From Clostridiales bacterium UBA1728 (GTDB taxonomy: Bacteria; Bacillota; Clostridia; Oscillospirales; Oscillospiraceae), in NCBI GenBank assembly GCA_002315975.1, contig DCIK01000002.1, positions 347-22,434 on the forward strand: 22,088 bases of DNA, in the 5' to 3' direction. Position 1 is the first letter of the stretch. Each line of letters begins with the position of its first letter. A program made the position numbers and the translations under genes. Under the pieces are notes generated by a model that saw only the letters and a list, made by a program, of their open reading frames with translations, was not told the origin of the DNA and did no database searches. This document shows, one piece after another, positions 13,328-20,767 of the stretch.

Positions 13328-15868
13328 ATGAAAAAGGCAGTATTGGGCATATTGGCGCACGTGGACGCGGGTAAGACCACGCTCTCGGAGTCCCTGCTCT
13401 ACGAGTCGGGAGTCATCCGCCGACTGGGGCGGGTAGATCACCGGGACACGGTGCTGGACAATCACAAGATCGAGCGGGAGCGGGGCATCACGGTCTTCTC
13501 CAAGATGGCGCGGCTTCGCTGGGGCGACATGAACATCACCCTGCTGGACACCCCCGGCCACTCGGACTTCTCCACGGAGATGGAGCGGGCGCTGCAGGTG
13601 CTGGACTACGCGGTGCTGGTCATCAGCGGCACCGACGGCGTACAGGCCCACACCGAGACTCTCTGGAGTCTGCTGGAGCGCTACGAAATTCCCAGCTTCA
13701 TTTTCATCACCAAAATGGATGTGAGCGCCATGGGCCACGAAGCCATCCTCTCCGAGCTCCACAGCCGTCTCAGCGAGGGCTGCATTGACTTCACCCATCA
13801 GAGCGAGGAAGCGAGGCAGGAGCAGCTGGCTCTTCTCTCCGACGCGGCGCTGGAGAGCTATGACCGCTGCGGCAGCGTGGACGACTCCGAGCTGCGGCGG
13901 CTCATCCGGCAGCGGAAGCTGACCCCCTGCGTGTTCGGCTCCGGGCTGAAGGACGACGGCGTAAGCGACTTTCTCGCCCTGCTGGAGAGGCTCACGGAGG
14001 AGGAGAAGTACCCCTCTGCCTTCGGCGCAAGGGTTTTCAAGATTGCCCGGGACGATTCGGGCAACCGCCTGACATATATAAAAGTGACCGGCGGCAGTCT
14101 CCGGGTTCGCACGGAGCTGCGCTACGGCCCCCTCCATGGCACGGAGGCACTGAGCGAAAAGGTCAATCAGCTGCGGCTCTACTCCGGGGCCCGGTACGAG
14201 ACTGCAGAGAGCGTGGAGGCCGGGCAGGTCTGCGCGGTGCTGGGTCTCAGCGCCACCTGGCCGGGGCAGGGTCTGGGCATCGAGCCGGATGCCGCCTCTC
14301 CCCTTTTGGAGCCGGTGCTGGGCTACCGGGTGAGTCTGCCCAAGGGCGTGGATGCAAGGCAGGCGCTGCCGAAGCTCCGGCTTCTGGAGGAGGAGGACCC
14401 CCAGCTCCATGTGGTCTGGGAGGCCGAGACCGGGGAGATACGCATTCAGCTCATGGGCGAGGTGCAGATTGACGTGCTCCGGGCGCTGATCAAAGAGCGC
14501 TTTGACATGGATGTGCAGTTCGACACGGGCTCCATCTTATATAGAGAGACCGTCCGGGGTGCCGTGGAGGGCGTGGGGCACTACGAGCCGCTCAAGCATT
14601 ATGCGGAGGTGCACCTGCTCATCGAGGAGCTGCCCCTGGGCAGCGGAATACAGCTCTGCTCCGCCGTCAGCGAGGATGATCTGGCCCTGAACTGGCAGCG
14701 GCTGATTCTGACCCATCTGGAGGAGCGGCAGCACCGGGGCGTGCTCACGGGCAGTCCCCTGACCGATGTGCGCATCACGCTGCTCTCCGGGCGGGCGCAT
14801 CTGAAGCACACCGAGGGCGGCGACTTCCGGCAGGCCACCTACCGAGCCGTGCGGCAGGGGCTGATGCAGGCGGAAAGCGTGCTCTTAGAGCCCTACTACA
14901 GCTTCCGGCTGGAAATCCCCGCCGAAAACTTAGGCCGCGCCCTCAGCGACATCCGGCTCATGGGCGGCGAGCACTCCGCCCCCGATTTGCTGGGCGAGCG
15001 GATGGTGCTCAGCGGCAGCGCCCCCGTGGCCACCATGGCGGGCTATCTCACCGAGGTGCTGGCCTATACCCGGGGACGGGGTCGGCTCTCCTGCTATCCC
15101 GGCGGTTACCGTCCCTGCCGCAACACCGAGGCGGTGGTGGCAGCGCGGGGCTACGAGCCGGAGAAGGACCTGGAGCACACGCCTGACAGCGTTTTCTGCG
15201 CCCACGGCGCGGGCTTTAATGTGAAGTGGAACCAGGTTCCGGAGTATATGCATCTGGAATCCGCCCTCAGGGCTCCCAAGGCCGAGGACGGCAGCGTGAA
15301 GAGCGTAAAGCGCGACATCAACACCAATATCGACGAGCGGGAGCTGGAGGCCATCATGACCCGGGAGTTCGGCCCCATCCGCCGCAGCGTCTACTCCGCG
15401 CCCACCGTCCGCTCCGCCCCCGCCGAGGAGGCTCAGCGCTACCGGAAAAAGGAAACTCTCATTGTGGACGGCTACAATGTGATCTTCGCCTGGGACGAGC
15501 TGAAAAAGCTGGCCGCCGACGATCTGGATCTGGCCCGGCAGCAGCTTTTGGAGTATCTGGTCAACTACAGGGGCTTCACCCACAACGATGTGGTGCTGAT
15601 CTTCGATGCCTACCGGGTCAGCGGCGGCAAGGGCGAGAGGGGCGAGGAGAGCGGCGTCCGGGTGGCCTACACCAGGGAGGGCGAGAGTGCGGATATGTAC
15701 ATCGAGTCTCTCTCCCATGAGATCGGGCGCAACGAGCAGGTGCGGGTGGTCACCTCCGACTCTCTCATCCGCCTGTCGGCTCTGCGCTCCGGCGTGCTGC
15801 GCTGCTCCTCCCAGGAGTTCATCAACGAGCTGAAGGATGTGCAGAAGCTCATCCGGCAGCATCTGTAA
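13328..15868 (+). CDS. TetM/EF-G-like ribosomal GTPase fused to a YacP/Rae1-type NYN nuclease (846 aa)
   Basis: Residues 1 to about 640 follow the ribosomal-protection-protein layout. The G motifs are AHVDAGKT (10-17), RGIT (52-55), DTPGH (74-78) and TKMD (128-131). EF-G-like domains II to V follow, including LLEPYYSFRLEIP in domain V. In domain IV the TetM tip YSPVSTP, which displaces tetracycline, is replaced by GRAHLKHTEGG (488-498), so drug resistance should not be assumed. A linker follows (ERELEAIMTREFG). Residues about 708-846 form an NYN/PIN-like domain with four Asp at expected places: Asp714 (IVDGYN), Asp760 (IFDAY), Asp789 (SADMY) and Asp811 (TSD). Free-standing Bacillus YacP (Rae1) is an endonuclease that cuts mRNA in the ribosomal A site. 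The fusion therefore suggests a factor that enters the A site and cuts or inspects RNA there (inference). Canonical TetM is about 640 aa. Confidence 0.9.
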   Translation: MKKAVLGILAHVDAGKTTLSESLLYESGVIRRLGRVDHRDTVLDNHKIERERGITVFSKMARLRWGDMNITLLDTPGHSDFSTEMERALQVLDYAVLVISGTDGVQAHTETLWSLLERYEIPSFIFITKMDVSAMGHEAILSELHSRLSEGCIDFTHQSEEARQEQLALLSDAALESYDRCGSVDDSELRRLIRQRKLTPCVFGSGLKDDGVSDFLALLERLTEEEKYPSAFGARVFKIARDDSGNRLTYIKVTGGSLRVRTELRYGPLHGTEALSEKVNQLRLYSGARYETAESVEAGQVCAVLGLSATWPGQGLGIEPDAASPLLEPVLGYRVSLPKGVDARQALPKLRLLEEEDPQLHVVWEAETGEIRIQLMGEVQIDVLRALIKERFDMDVQFDTGSILYRETVRGAVEGVGHYEPLKHYAEVHLLIEELPLGSGIQLCSAVSEDDLALNWQRLILTHLEERQHRGVLTGSPLTDVRITLLSGRAHLKHTEGGDFRQATYRAVRQGLMQAESVLLEPYYSFRLEIPAENLGRALSDIRLMGGEHSAPDLLGERMVLSGSAPVATMAGYLTEVLAYTRGRGRLSCYPGGYRPCRNTEAVVAARGYEPEKDLEHTPDSVFCAHGAGFNVKWNQVPEYMHLESALRAPKAEDGSVKSVKRDINTNIDERELEAIMTREFGPIRRSVYSAPTVRSAPAEEAQRYRKKETLIVDGYNVIFAWDELKKLAADDLDLARQQLLEYLVNYRGFTHNDVVLIFDAYRVSGGKGERGEESGVRVAYTREGESADMYIESLSHEIGRNEQVRVVTSDSLIRLSALRSGVLRCSSQEFINELKDVQKLIRQHL

Positions 15869-15897
15869 AAACGGCAAACGGGGCTGCAGCAGAAATC

Positions 15898-16020
15898 CCT
15901 GTCATTGCGAACCATGCCGCAGCGTGGTGTGGCAATCCGCATCCCCCTGTAGGGCTCGGCCTCCCGGACGAGCCGCAGGAAAAACGGCTTGCCGCGCCGC
16001 TTCGCTCCTCACAATGACAG
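15898..16020. repeat. Composite dispersed repeat: family B palindrome with a family A segment inside
   Basis: The left end CCTGTCATTGCGA and the right end TCACAATGACAG are inverted repeats. The left inner part also shares GTGGCAATCCG with the element at 17700-17817. The middle (about 15948-15993) holds the family A core CTCGGCCTCCCGGACGAGCC, otherwise found at 6906-6971 and 21996-22062. The element fills most of the gap between the GTPase fusion gene and the MATE gene. It looks like one repeat inserted in, or recombined with, another. Confidence 0.7.
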
Positions 16021-16120
16021 ACTTCCATATAGTCCCGTTTTTCTTTCATATTGCGAATTTTTTGTAGCTTTCCCGCCGCTTCTTTCCCTCCATTATGCAA
16101 AAATAGTCTAACGCCGCCTA

Positions 16121-16149
16121 TTGCTTCGTATGAAAATTAAGTCTATAAT
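16121..16149 (+). promoter_or_regulatory. Promoter of the MATE exporter gene
   Basis: TTGCTT (16121-16126), a 17-bp spacer and TATAAT (16144-16149). The -10 box ends 43 bp upstream of the preferred ATG. Confidence 0.7.
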
Positions 16150-16192
16150 AGACGGGTATTTTTGAAAATGAGGAAAGAGGGATTTGCTTTCA

Positions 16193-17662
16193 ATGGATGA
16201 AAAGAAAAAAATGCAGAAGGGCAGTCTGACCGAGGGTCCGATTGCTAAGAAGCTGCTCCTGTTTGCCCTGCCCATTATCATCGGCAACATGGTGCAGCAG
16301 CTCTACAACGTGGTGGATACCATCGTTGTGGGCAACTTTGTCAGCAGTGATGCTCTGGCCGCCGTGTCTGTGAGCTTCCCTGTGATGATGATCTTCAACT
16401 CTCTGTTCATGGGTCTGTCCATGGGCTCCAACATCATCATTGCCCAGTACCGCGGCGCCGGCGACAGGGAAAAGCTGGAGCGCGCTCTGAACAACACCGC
16501 CACCCTGACGCTGATTATGGGCTCCTGCATCACCGTTCTGGGTCTGATGTTCTCCCGCAGCATTCTGGAGCTGCTCAATACCCCCGCCAACATCATTGAC
16601 GACTCCACTGCCTACCTGCGCATCGTCATGGGCGGCACTCTGGGCAACATGATGTACAACACCTGCAACGGTATTGCCCGCGGCATGGGCGACTCCAAGT
16701 GGCCTCTCTACACCCTGATCGTTTCCAGCTGCATCAACATTGTGCTGGACCTGCTCTTTGTTATCAAGTTCAACATGGGCGTGGCCGGTGTGGCCTGGGC
16801 CACCCTTATCGCCCACATCTTCTCCGGCTTCATCATGCTCTACCGCATCGCCAAGGGTCATTACGGTGCCCGCGTTACCCTCAAGGGTATGCTGAATGTG
16901 GACTGGTCTCTGGTGGGCGTGGTTGTCAAGCTGGGCACCCCCTCCGCCGTGCAGAATGTGGCCATGTCTCTGGGCTCCACCATCATGCAGACCTTCTCCA
17001 ACCGCTTCGGCTCCGACTATCTGGCTGCCCACGCCGTTGTGCAGAAGGCTGACGGCTTTGCCATGATGCCCATGATGGGTCTCGGCATGGCTGTGACCAC
17101 CTTCGTGGGTCAGAACATCGGTGCCGGCAACACCGAGCGCGCCAAGAAGGGCACCAACGCCGCTGCCTGGATCTGCACCGGTACCGGCACGGTAATTGCC
17201 GCCATCCTCTATTTCTTCGGTATTTACATTATGCGCGCTTTCACCTCCAACACCGTGGTTCTGGAGATGGGCGAGCGGGGTCTGAAGTTCCTGGCCTTCT
17301 TCTACATCTTCATCGGCATCAACAACTGCATGGGCGGCGCCTGCCGCGGTGCCGGTGCCACCGTGGTGCCCGCTGCCATGTCCATGGTCGGTACCTTTAT
17401 CCGCATCCCCCTGGCCTACTTCCTGGCCATCAACCCCCTGAACAAGTTCATCGAGGCCGCTGTGGCTGCCGGTCAGTACGCCTCTGTGGAGGCCGCCACC
17501 GCCGCCGGCTGCGGCATTGCCGAGAACTACATGGGTCTGTTCTACACCCAGGGCTTCTCCATGGTCATCGGCGCTGCCATGATGTTCTGCTACTACAAAT
17601 GGGGCAACTGGCACACCAAGGGCGTTACCGCCAAGATGGCTGCCGCCCGCAACGCCGAATAA
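16193..17662 (+). CDS. MATE-family multidrug/metabolite exporter (489 aa)
   Basis: An integral membrane protein of typical MATE length with about twelve hydrophobic segments in two similar halves. The N-terminus has the family pattern (ALPIIIGNMVQQLYNVVDTI) and helix 2 region VVGNFVSSDALAAVS. The second half repeats it (GTPSAVQNVAMSLGSTIMQ). MATE proteins export cationic drugs or metabolites using a Na+ or H+ gradient; the substrate cannot be read from sequence. A frame opens at TTG 16184, but ATG 16193 has AAAGAGGGA about 10 bases upstream and is preferred. Codon choice is strikingly uniform (CTG for Leu; GGT/GGC for Gly; ATC for Ile), unlike the flanking genes, which may point to high expression. 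It is a single-gene unit. Confidence 0.92.
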   Translation: MDEKKKMQKGSLTEGPIAKKLLLFALPIIIGNMVQQLYNVVDTIVVGNFVSSDALAAVSVSFPVMMIFNSLFMGLSMGSNIIIAQYRGAGDREKLERALNNTATLTLIMGSCITVLGLMFSRSILELLNTPANIIDDSTAYLRIVMGGTLGNMMYNTCNGIARGMGDSKWPLYTLIVSSCINIVLDLLFVIKFNMGVAGVAWATLIAHIFSGFIMLYRIAKGHYGARVTLKGMLNVDWSLVGVVVKLGTPSAVQNVAMSLGSTIMQTFSNRFGSDYLAAHAVVQKADGFAMMPMMGLGMAVTTFVGQNIGAGNTERAKKGTNAAAWICTGTGTVIAAILYFFGIYIMRAFTSNTVVLEMGERGLKFLAFFYIFIGINNCMGGACRGAGATVVPAAMSMVGTFIRIPLAYFLAINPLNKFIEAAVAAGQYASVEAATAAGCGIAENYMGLFYTQGFSMVIGAAMMFCYYKWGNWHTKGVTAKMAAARNAE

Positions 17663-17699
17663 TTCCCCTTCACACGAAAAAAGGGGGCTGTAAAAAAAG

Positions 17700-17817
17700 C
17701 CTGTCATTGCGAGGAGCGAAGCGACGTGGCAATCCGTTTTTCTTTCGGAATTCTGCAATCATGCAGGAAAAGAAGCGGATTGCCACACCAGTCTGCGGAC
17801 TGGTTCGCAATGACAGG
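17700..17817. repeat. Family B palindromic element (118 bp, MITE-like)
   Basis: The termini CCTGTCATTGCGA (17700-17712) and TCGCAATGACAGG (17805-17817) are perfect 13-bp inverted repeats. Inside them GTGGCAATCCG (17726-17736) and CGGATTGCCAC (17776-17786) form a second perfect pair. It carries no gene of its own. A related composite copy is at 15898-16020. Its right end lies 7 bp from the -35 box of ylmH. An open frame crosses it into ylmH but has no support as coding sequence. Confidence 0.85.
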
Positions 17818-17824
17818 GAGTATT

Positions 17825-17853
17825 TTTACAGCCTCTTTTTTTCGTGCTATAAT
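17825..17853 (+). promoter_or_regulatory. Promoter of ylmH
   Basis: TTTACA (17825-17830), a 17-bp spacer and TATAAT (17848-17853). GGAGGAG follows at about 17866-17872, and ATG is at 17881. Confidence 0.75.
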
Positions 17854-17880
17854 GGGAGAAAAAACGGAGGAGTACATTCT

Positions 17881-18633
17881 ATGACCGAGGAACAGACCGA
17901 GCTTTTCCGCCGGATGGACGACCTTGCGGGACGCTGCGCCAAAAAGGGCTGCGTCACCAACGGCAGCTTTCTCACCCCTGCCGAGCAGTTGTGGCTCAAG
18001 GGCTTCCGGCTGCCGGAGGATGTAAGGCTGGTGTTTGCCGGCGGCGGTACGGACAACGAGCGCCGCTGCCCCTTCTTTCTGCCCTGGTACGCCGAGGATG
18101 AGCGGGAGGCCGTAGAGGCGGCGATCCGGGCGGTGCACATCCGCAGCTACTTCGGCACGGCCCAGCACCGGGACTACATGGGCGCGATCCTGGGTCTGGG
18201 CATCCGCCGGGAGTGGCTGGGGGATATCCGGCTCAGCGGCGAGGACTGCTGGGTGTTCTGCCTGGCCTCCGTGGAGAGCGTGCTCCTGCGGGAGCTGGAG
18301 AAGGCGGGCCGCGTCAGCGTCAAGTGCGAGAGCGTGCCCCTGAGCTCGGTGCCGGAAATGAAGATTGAGACAAAGGAGCTGCACTTTACGGTGAAATCCC
18401 TGCGGGTGGACGCGGTGGCCGGGGAGCTGTTCTCCCTGTCCCGCACCGCCGCCGCCGAGAAAATCCGGCTGGGGGAGCTGAGTCTCAACTACATCGTGTG
18501 CACCAAAGTGGACGCGGAGATTCACGAGGGCGATATCCTCTCCCTCCGGGGCCACGGCAAGGGCTCCGTCACCGAGGTGGGCGGAAGAAGCAAGAAGGAC
18601 AGGCTGTTTATCACCGCAGAGTTGCGAAAATGA
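17881..18633 (+). CDS. ylmH: YlmH-family S4-domain RNA-binding protein
   Basis: The 250-aa protein matches YlmH throughout. The N-terminal part includes RLVFAGGGTDNERRCPFFLPW. The middle has the family stretch HRDYMGAILGLGIRREWLGDI. The C-terminal S4 RNA-binding domain is at about 180-245 (SLRVDAVAGELFSLSR, then KLNYIVCTKVD-like and GHGKGSVTEVGGRSKKDR). YlmH binds the ribosome or 50S particles carrying peptidyl-tRNA and acts in rescue or division-linked functions in Firmicutes. It usually sits in the ylm cluster near ftsZ and divIVA, but here it stands alone behind its own promoter. Its stop codon TGA is the first three bases of the palindrome at 18631-18698. Confidence 0.9.
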   Translation: MTEEQTELFRRMDDLAGRCAKKGCVTNGSFLTPAEQLWLKGFRLPEDVRLVFAGGGTDNERRCPFFLPWYAEDEREAVEAAIRAVHIRSYFGTAQHRDYMGAILGLGIRREWLGDIRLSGEDCWVFCLASVESVLLRELEKAGRVSVKCESVPLSSVPEMKIETKELHFTVKSLRVDAVAGELFSLSRTAAAEKIRLGELSLNYIVCTKVDAEIHEGDILSLRGHGKGSVTEVGGRSKKDRLFITAELRK

Positions 18634-18698
18634 CACAAATGGGGACGGTTCTCAAATGTTCCAAATGGTACAAATGAGAACCGTCCCCAAATGTGTCA
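18631..18698. repeat. GGGGACGGTTCTC-core palindrome at the end of ylmH
   Basis: The left arm starts TGACACAAATGGGGACGG and the right arm ends with its near reverse complement, CCGTCCCCAAATGTGTCA. The central spacer is about 10 nt. At two places the arms differ by AAA on one side against a non-complementary AAA on the other, leaving symmetrical 3-nt internal loops. It belongs to the same GGGACGG family as 11594-11667 and 9068-9133. It supplies the TGA of ylmH and lies between convergent genes, so it probably terminates both. Confidence 0.8.
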
Positions 18699-18705
18699 GA
18701 ATGGG

Positions 18706-18933
18706 TCAATCACTGAGTTTTCCGAGGGTGCGGAGGAGCTCCAGGTCGCTTTCGGTGAGCTTTAAGCCGGCTTTGAGGGTTTCGCCGTCGGGATAGGTGA
18801 CGGCGATGGTGATCTCAGTGCCGGCGGGGATGCCCCGGCGCTTCACATCCCGCAGGAAGTCCGGGAAGCGGGGGTGGTTGCGGCAGAAGGTGCTCCAGGC
18901 ATTCTTCAGGGTCAGCAGGGAGGAGATGTCCAT
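18706..18933 (-). CDS. Small conserved-looking protein of unknown function (75 aa)
   Basis: ATG 18933 lies 11 bp after the pepV stop, with GGGGGGAG as ribosome binding site, so the two genes are cotranscribed. The protein begins MDISSLLTLKNAW, has a helical first half with FCRNHPRFPDFLRDVKRRG, a central beta-like stretch (EITIAVTYPDGETL) and a Leu-rich C-terminus. No signal peptide, Cys pair or catalytic motif was seen. I do not recognise the family. Position and translation signals make it a real gene. Confidence 0.7.
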   Translation of the reverse strand: MDISSLLTLKNAWSTFCRNHPRFPDFLRDVKRRGIPAGTEITIAVTYPDGETLKAGLKLTESDLELLRTLGKLSD

Positions 18934-18944
18934 GCTCTCCCCCC

Positions 18945-20312
18945 TTATTCGCAGGCCAGGTCCATGATGGCCTCGGCGAGAATGTGCACGTTGAACATCA
19001 TGTCCTCCAGCGTGATATACTCGTCGGGCATATGGATATAGGCGGGATGGCCGGGGATTTCGGGGCCGAAGGCCACGGCGTTGGGCAGGTGGCGGGCGTA
19101 GGTGCCGCCGCCGATGGCCAGAGGCTCGGCCTTCTCGCCGGTGTACTTCTCGTAAACGCCCAGCAGCTTGCTGACCAGCTCGCTTTCGCGGGGGATGCAG
19201 TAGCCCTGAGAGAAGCCGTACTCGCCGGCAGCGATGCCGCCCGCGTTGAGCTTTGCGTTCAGGGAGGAGAAGATTTCCTCCCCGCCCAGGGAGATGGGAG
19301 CGCGGATGTCGATGGAGAGGCGGGAGATGCCCTTCTCGTCCCAGCGGAGCACACCGCCGGCGCAGAGCGTCAGCCGACCGGAGGCATCGCTTCTGTCCAG
19401 ACCGAAGCTCTCGCCGTGAACCTCCAGACCCAGACTCTCCCAGAGGGTCTTCACGACCTTGGCATCCGCCTCGGGCAGGGGCAGGGCGGAGAGCAGCTCC
19501 AGCATGGCGCAGACGGCGTTTCTGCCGCCCTCGGGCAGAGAGGCGTGGGAGGCCAGACCCACCATATGCAGGGCGGTATGGCCCTCGTCAATCTGCTGCG
19601 CCGTCAGGGTATAGCCCTCGCGGCTGTAGGCGGGAATGGCAGAGAGAGGCAGCGCCACGGTGGCATCGCACTCGCCGGGTACCACATTGTGGCGCTCACC
19701 GGCGGTCATGGTGACGGAGGAGGCGTAGGCGCAGGCATACTCGGCCACGAAGCTGTTCTTCTCGCTGTTGACCAGAGGATACTCGGCATCGGGCGAGAAG
19801 GACATGGTGGGAATCTCCTCCACCTTGCAGTAGTGATCCAGACAGCCCATGCCGCACTCCTCATCGCAGCCCAGAATCAGGCGGACACGGCGCTTCATGG
19901 GCAGGCCGGCCTCCTTGATGGCCTTGAGAGAGAAGAGGGTGATGATGGCGGGGCCCTTGTCGTCCACCACACCGCGGCCGTAGAGCTTCCCGTCGTGGAT
20001 TTCGCCGCCGTAGGGGGGATAGCTCCAGCCGCTGCCCTCAGGCACCACATCCAGATGGGCCAGTACACCCAGCAGCTCCTCGCCCTCGCCGTAGTCCACG
20101 CAGCCGGCGTAGCCGTCTAAATCCTTGGTGGCAAAGCCCATGCCCTCGGCCAGCTTCAGCGCGTGGTCAAGGCAGGCGCGGATTTCGCTGCCGAAGGGGG
20201 CGTTGGGGGCGGGCTCATCCCGGACGCTGCGGAAGGCGATGCTCTCCTGCATGGCGCGGATGAGCTCGCTCTGATGTGCCTCCAGATAGCTATGGACACT
20301 TTCTTTATTCAT
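18945..20312 (-). CDS. pepV: M20 family dipeptidase, PepV type (455 aa)
   Basis: The metallopeptidase shows the M20 metal site in order: His86 (AHLDVV), bridging Asp118 (VVDDKGP), general base Glu151 and ligand Glu152 (DEECGMG), Asp175 (FSPDAEYP), and a C-terminal His in GHPAYIHMPDEYI. Between them lies the PepV-type lid/dimer-like insertion. PepV enzymes cut a broad range of dipeptides, including beta-Ala and D-Ala types, in the cytosol. The frame runs upstream to 20702, but ATG 20312 has AAGGAG upstream and a promoter at 20347-20375 that excludes longer starts. It is the first gene of a two-gene operon with the 75-aa protein. Confidence 0.93.
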   Translation of the reverse strand: MNKESVHSYLEAHQSELIRAMQESIAFRSVRDEPAPNAPFGSEIRACLDHALKLAEGMGFATKDLDGYAGCVDYGEGEELLGVLAHLDVVPEGSGWSYPPYGGEIHDGKLYGRGVVDDKGPAIITLFSLKAIKEAGLPMKRRVRLILGCDEECGMGCLDHYCKVEEIPTMSFSPDAEYPLVNSEKNSFVAEYACAYASSVTMTAGERHNVVPGECDATVALPLSAIPAYSREGYTLTAQQIDEGHTALHMVGLASHASLPEGGRNAVCAMLELLSALPLPEADAKVVKTLWESLGLEVHGESFGLDRSDASGRLTLCAGGVLRWDEKGISRLSIDIRAPISLGGEEIFSSLNAKLNAGGIAAGEYGFSQGYCIPRESELVSKLLGVYEKYTGEKAEPLAIGGGTYARHLPNAVAFGPEIPGHPAYIHMPDEYITLEDMMFNVHILAEAIMDLACE

Positions 20313-20346
20313 GGTGAAATACTCCTTATCTATTTGATTGTCTGTC

Positions 20347-20375
20347 ATTGTAGCCCATTTCGCCGACTTTTGCAA
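20347..20375 (-). promoter_or_regulatory. Promoter of pepV
   Basis: On the minus strand, TTGCAA (20370-20375), a 17-bp spacer and TACAAT (20347-20352), about 35 bp upstream of the ATG. Confidence 0.7.
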
Positions 20376-20429
20376 GCATTCGCGTATAAGCCTTTGCGCC
20401 GGAGGGCAAACTGTGGGCGAGGTGATACC

Positions 20430-20654
20430 ATGACGAATATGGACAATTCCTATAACGATCCCCATCTTCCCCAGTCCCTGCGGGATGCCCTGAGCCGCAA
20501 CGGCAAGGCGCTGGAGTTCTATACCGCCCTGACCCCCGCCGAGCAGAAGCGCATCTGCCGGGAGGCGAGGCGCAACCCCCGCCCCGAGGCGGTGAGTGCT
20601 CTGGTAAACGGTCTGGTGGGCTGGGAGGAGGGGCATCCGCCCTATCAATGCTGA
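20430..20654 (+). CDS. Small protein resembling the OmdA/YdeI C-terminal domain (74 aa)
   Basis: ATG 20430 follows GAGGTGA at a good distance. The product is hydrophilic, with a proline-bounded helical core: PQSLRDALSRNGKALEFYTAL, then TPAEQKRICREARR and PEAVSALVNGL. This pattern of a Leu-rich helix, an F..LTPAEQKR turn and a closing helix recalls the short YdeI/OmpD-associated (OmdA) domain, whose biochemical role is unclear. The match is by eye and moderate. The gene is divergent from pepV and is followed by a repeat whose GCTCCCCC/GGGGGAGC stem may end its transcript. Confidence 0.6.
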   Translation: MTNMDNSYNDPHLPQSLRDALSRNGKALEFYTALTPAEQKRICREARRNPRPEAVSALVNGLVGWEEGHPPYQC

Positions 20655-20670
20655 ACTTCGTACCCGACGG

Positions 20671-20722
20671 CCTTGGCTCCCCCTTTTTGGGGGAGCTGGC
20701 ACGCGCAGCGAAACTGAGAGGG
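20671..20722 (+). repeat. Dispersed GGCTCCCCC hairpin repeat (family C)
   Basis: GCTCCCCC and GGGGGAGC form an 8-bp stem, followed by CTGGCACGCGCAGCG and ACTGAGAGGG. From memory this layout (a GGGGGAGCTGGCA stem followed by CTGAGAGG) is a common intergenic repeat of Clostridia. Only one copy was seen here, so assigning it as a repeat rests on recall rather than on this window. Confidence 0.45.
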
Positions 20723-20731
20723 CTTTTGCTC

Positions 20732-20760
20732 TTGCAAAAACCTTTTTCCTTTGTTATACT
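20732..20760 (+). promoter_or_regulatory. Promoter of queT
   Basis: TTGCAA (20732-20737), a 17-bp spacer and TATACT (20755-20760). Transcription would begin near 20767, exactly where the putative riboswitch begins. Confidence 0.75.
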
Positions 20761-20767
20761 GCCTCCT

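Noticed and set aside
13328..15868. Tetracycline resistance gene of the tet(M/O/W) class
   Set aside because: The GTPase core is similar, but the domain IV tip motif is replaced and a nuclease domain is fused at the end. Resistance is not supported by the sequence.
13319..15877. Long minus-strand frames (363 aa and 315 aa) under the GTPase fusion
   Set aside because: The plus strand carries the complete G motifs and NYN motifs. The minus frames are Gln/Leu/Val/His rich shadows.
16190..17758. 522-aa open frame antisense to the MATE gene
   Set aside because: Its composition (very rich in His, Gly, Val and Ala) is the mirror of the uniform codon use of the MATE gene. It has no domain and no credible ribosome binding site.
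17599..17880. N-terminal extension of ylmH through the MATE tail and the palindromic repeat
   Set aside because: The extension translates repeat DNA and the promoter region. ATG 17881 has a good ribosome binding site and gives a normal YlmH N-terminus.
20313..20702. 130-residue N-terminal extension of PepV
   Set aside because: It covers the pepV promoter and a divergent small gene. ATG 20312 has a proper ribosome binding site and gives the usual PepV length.
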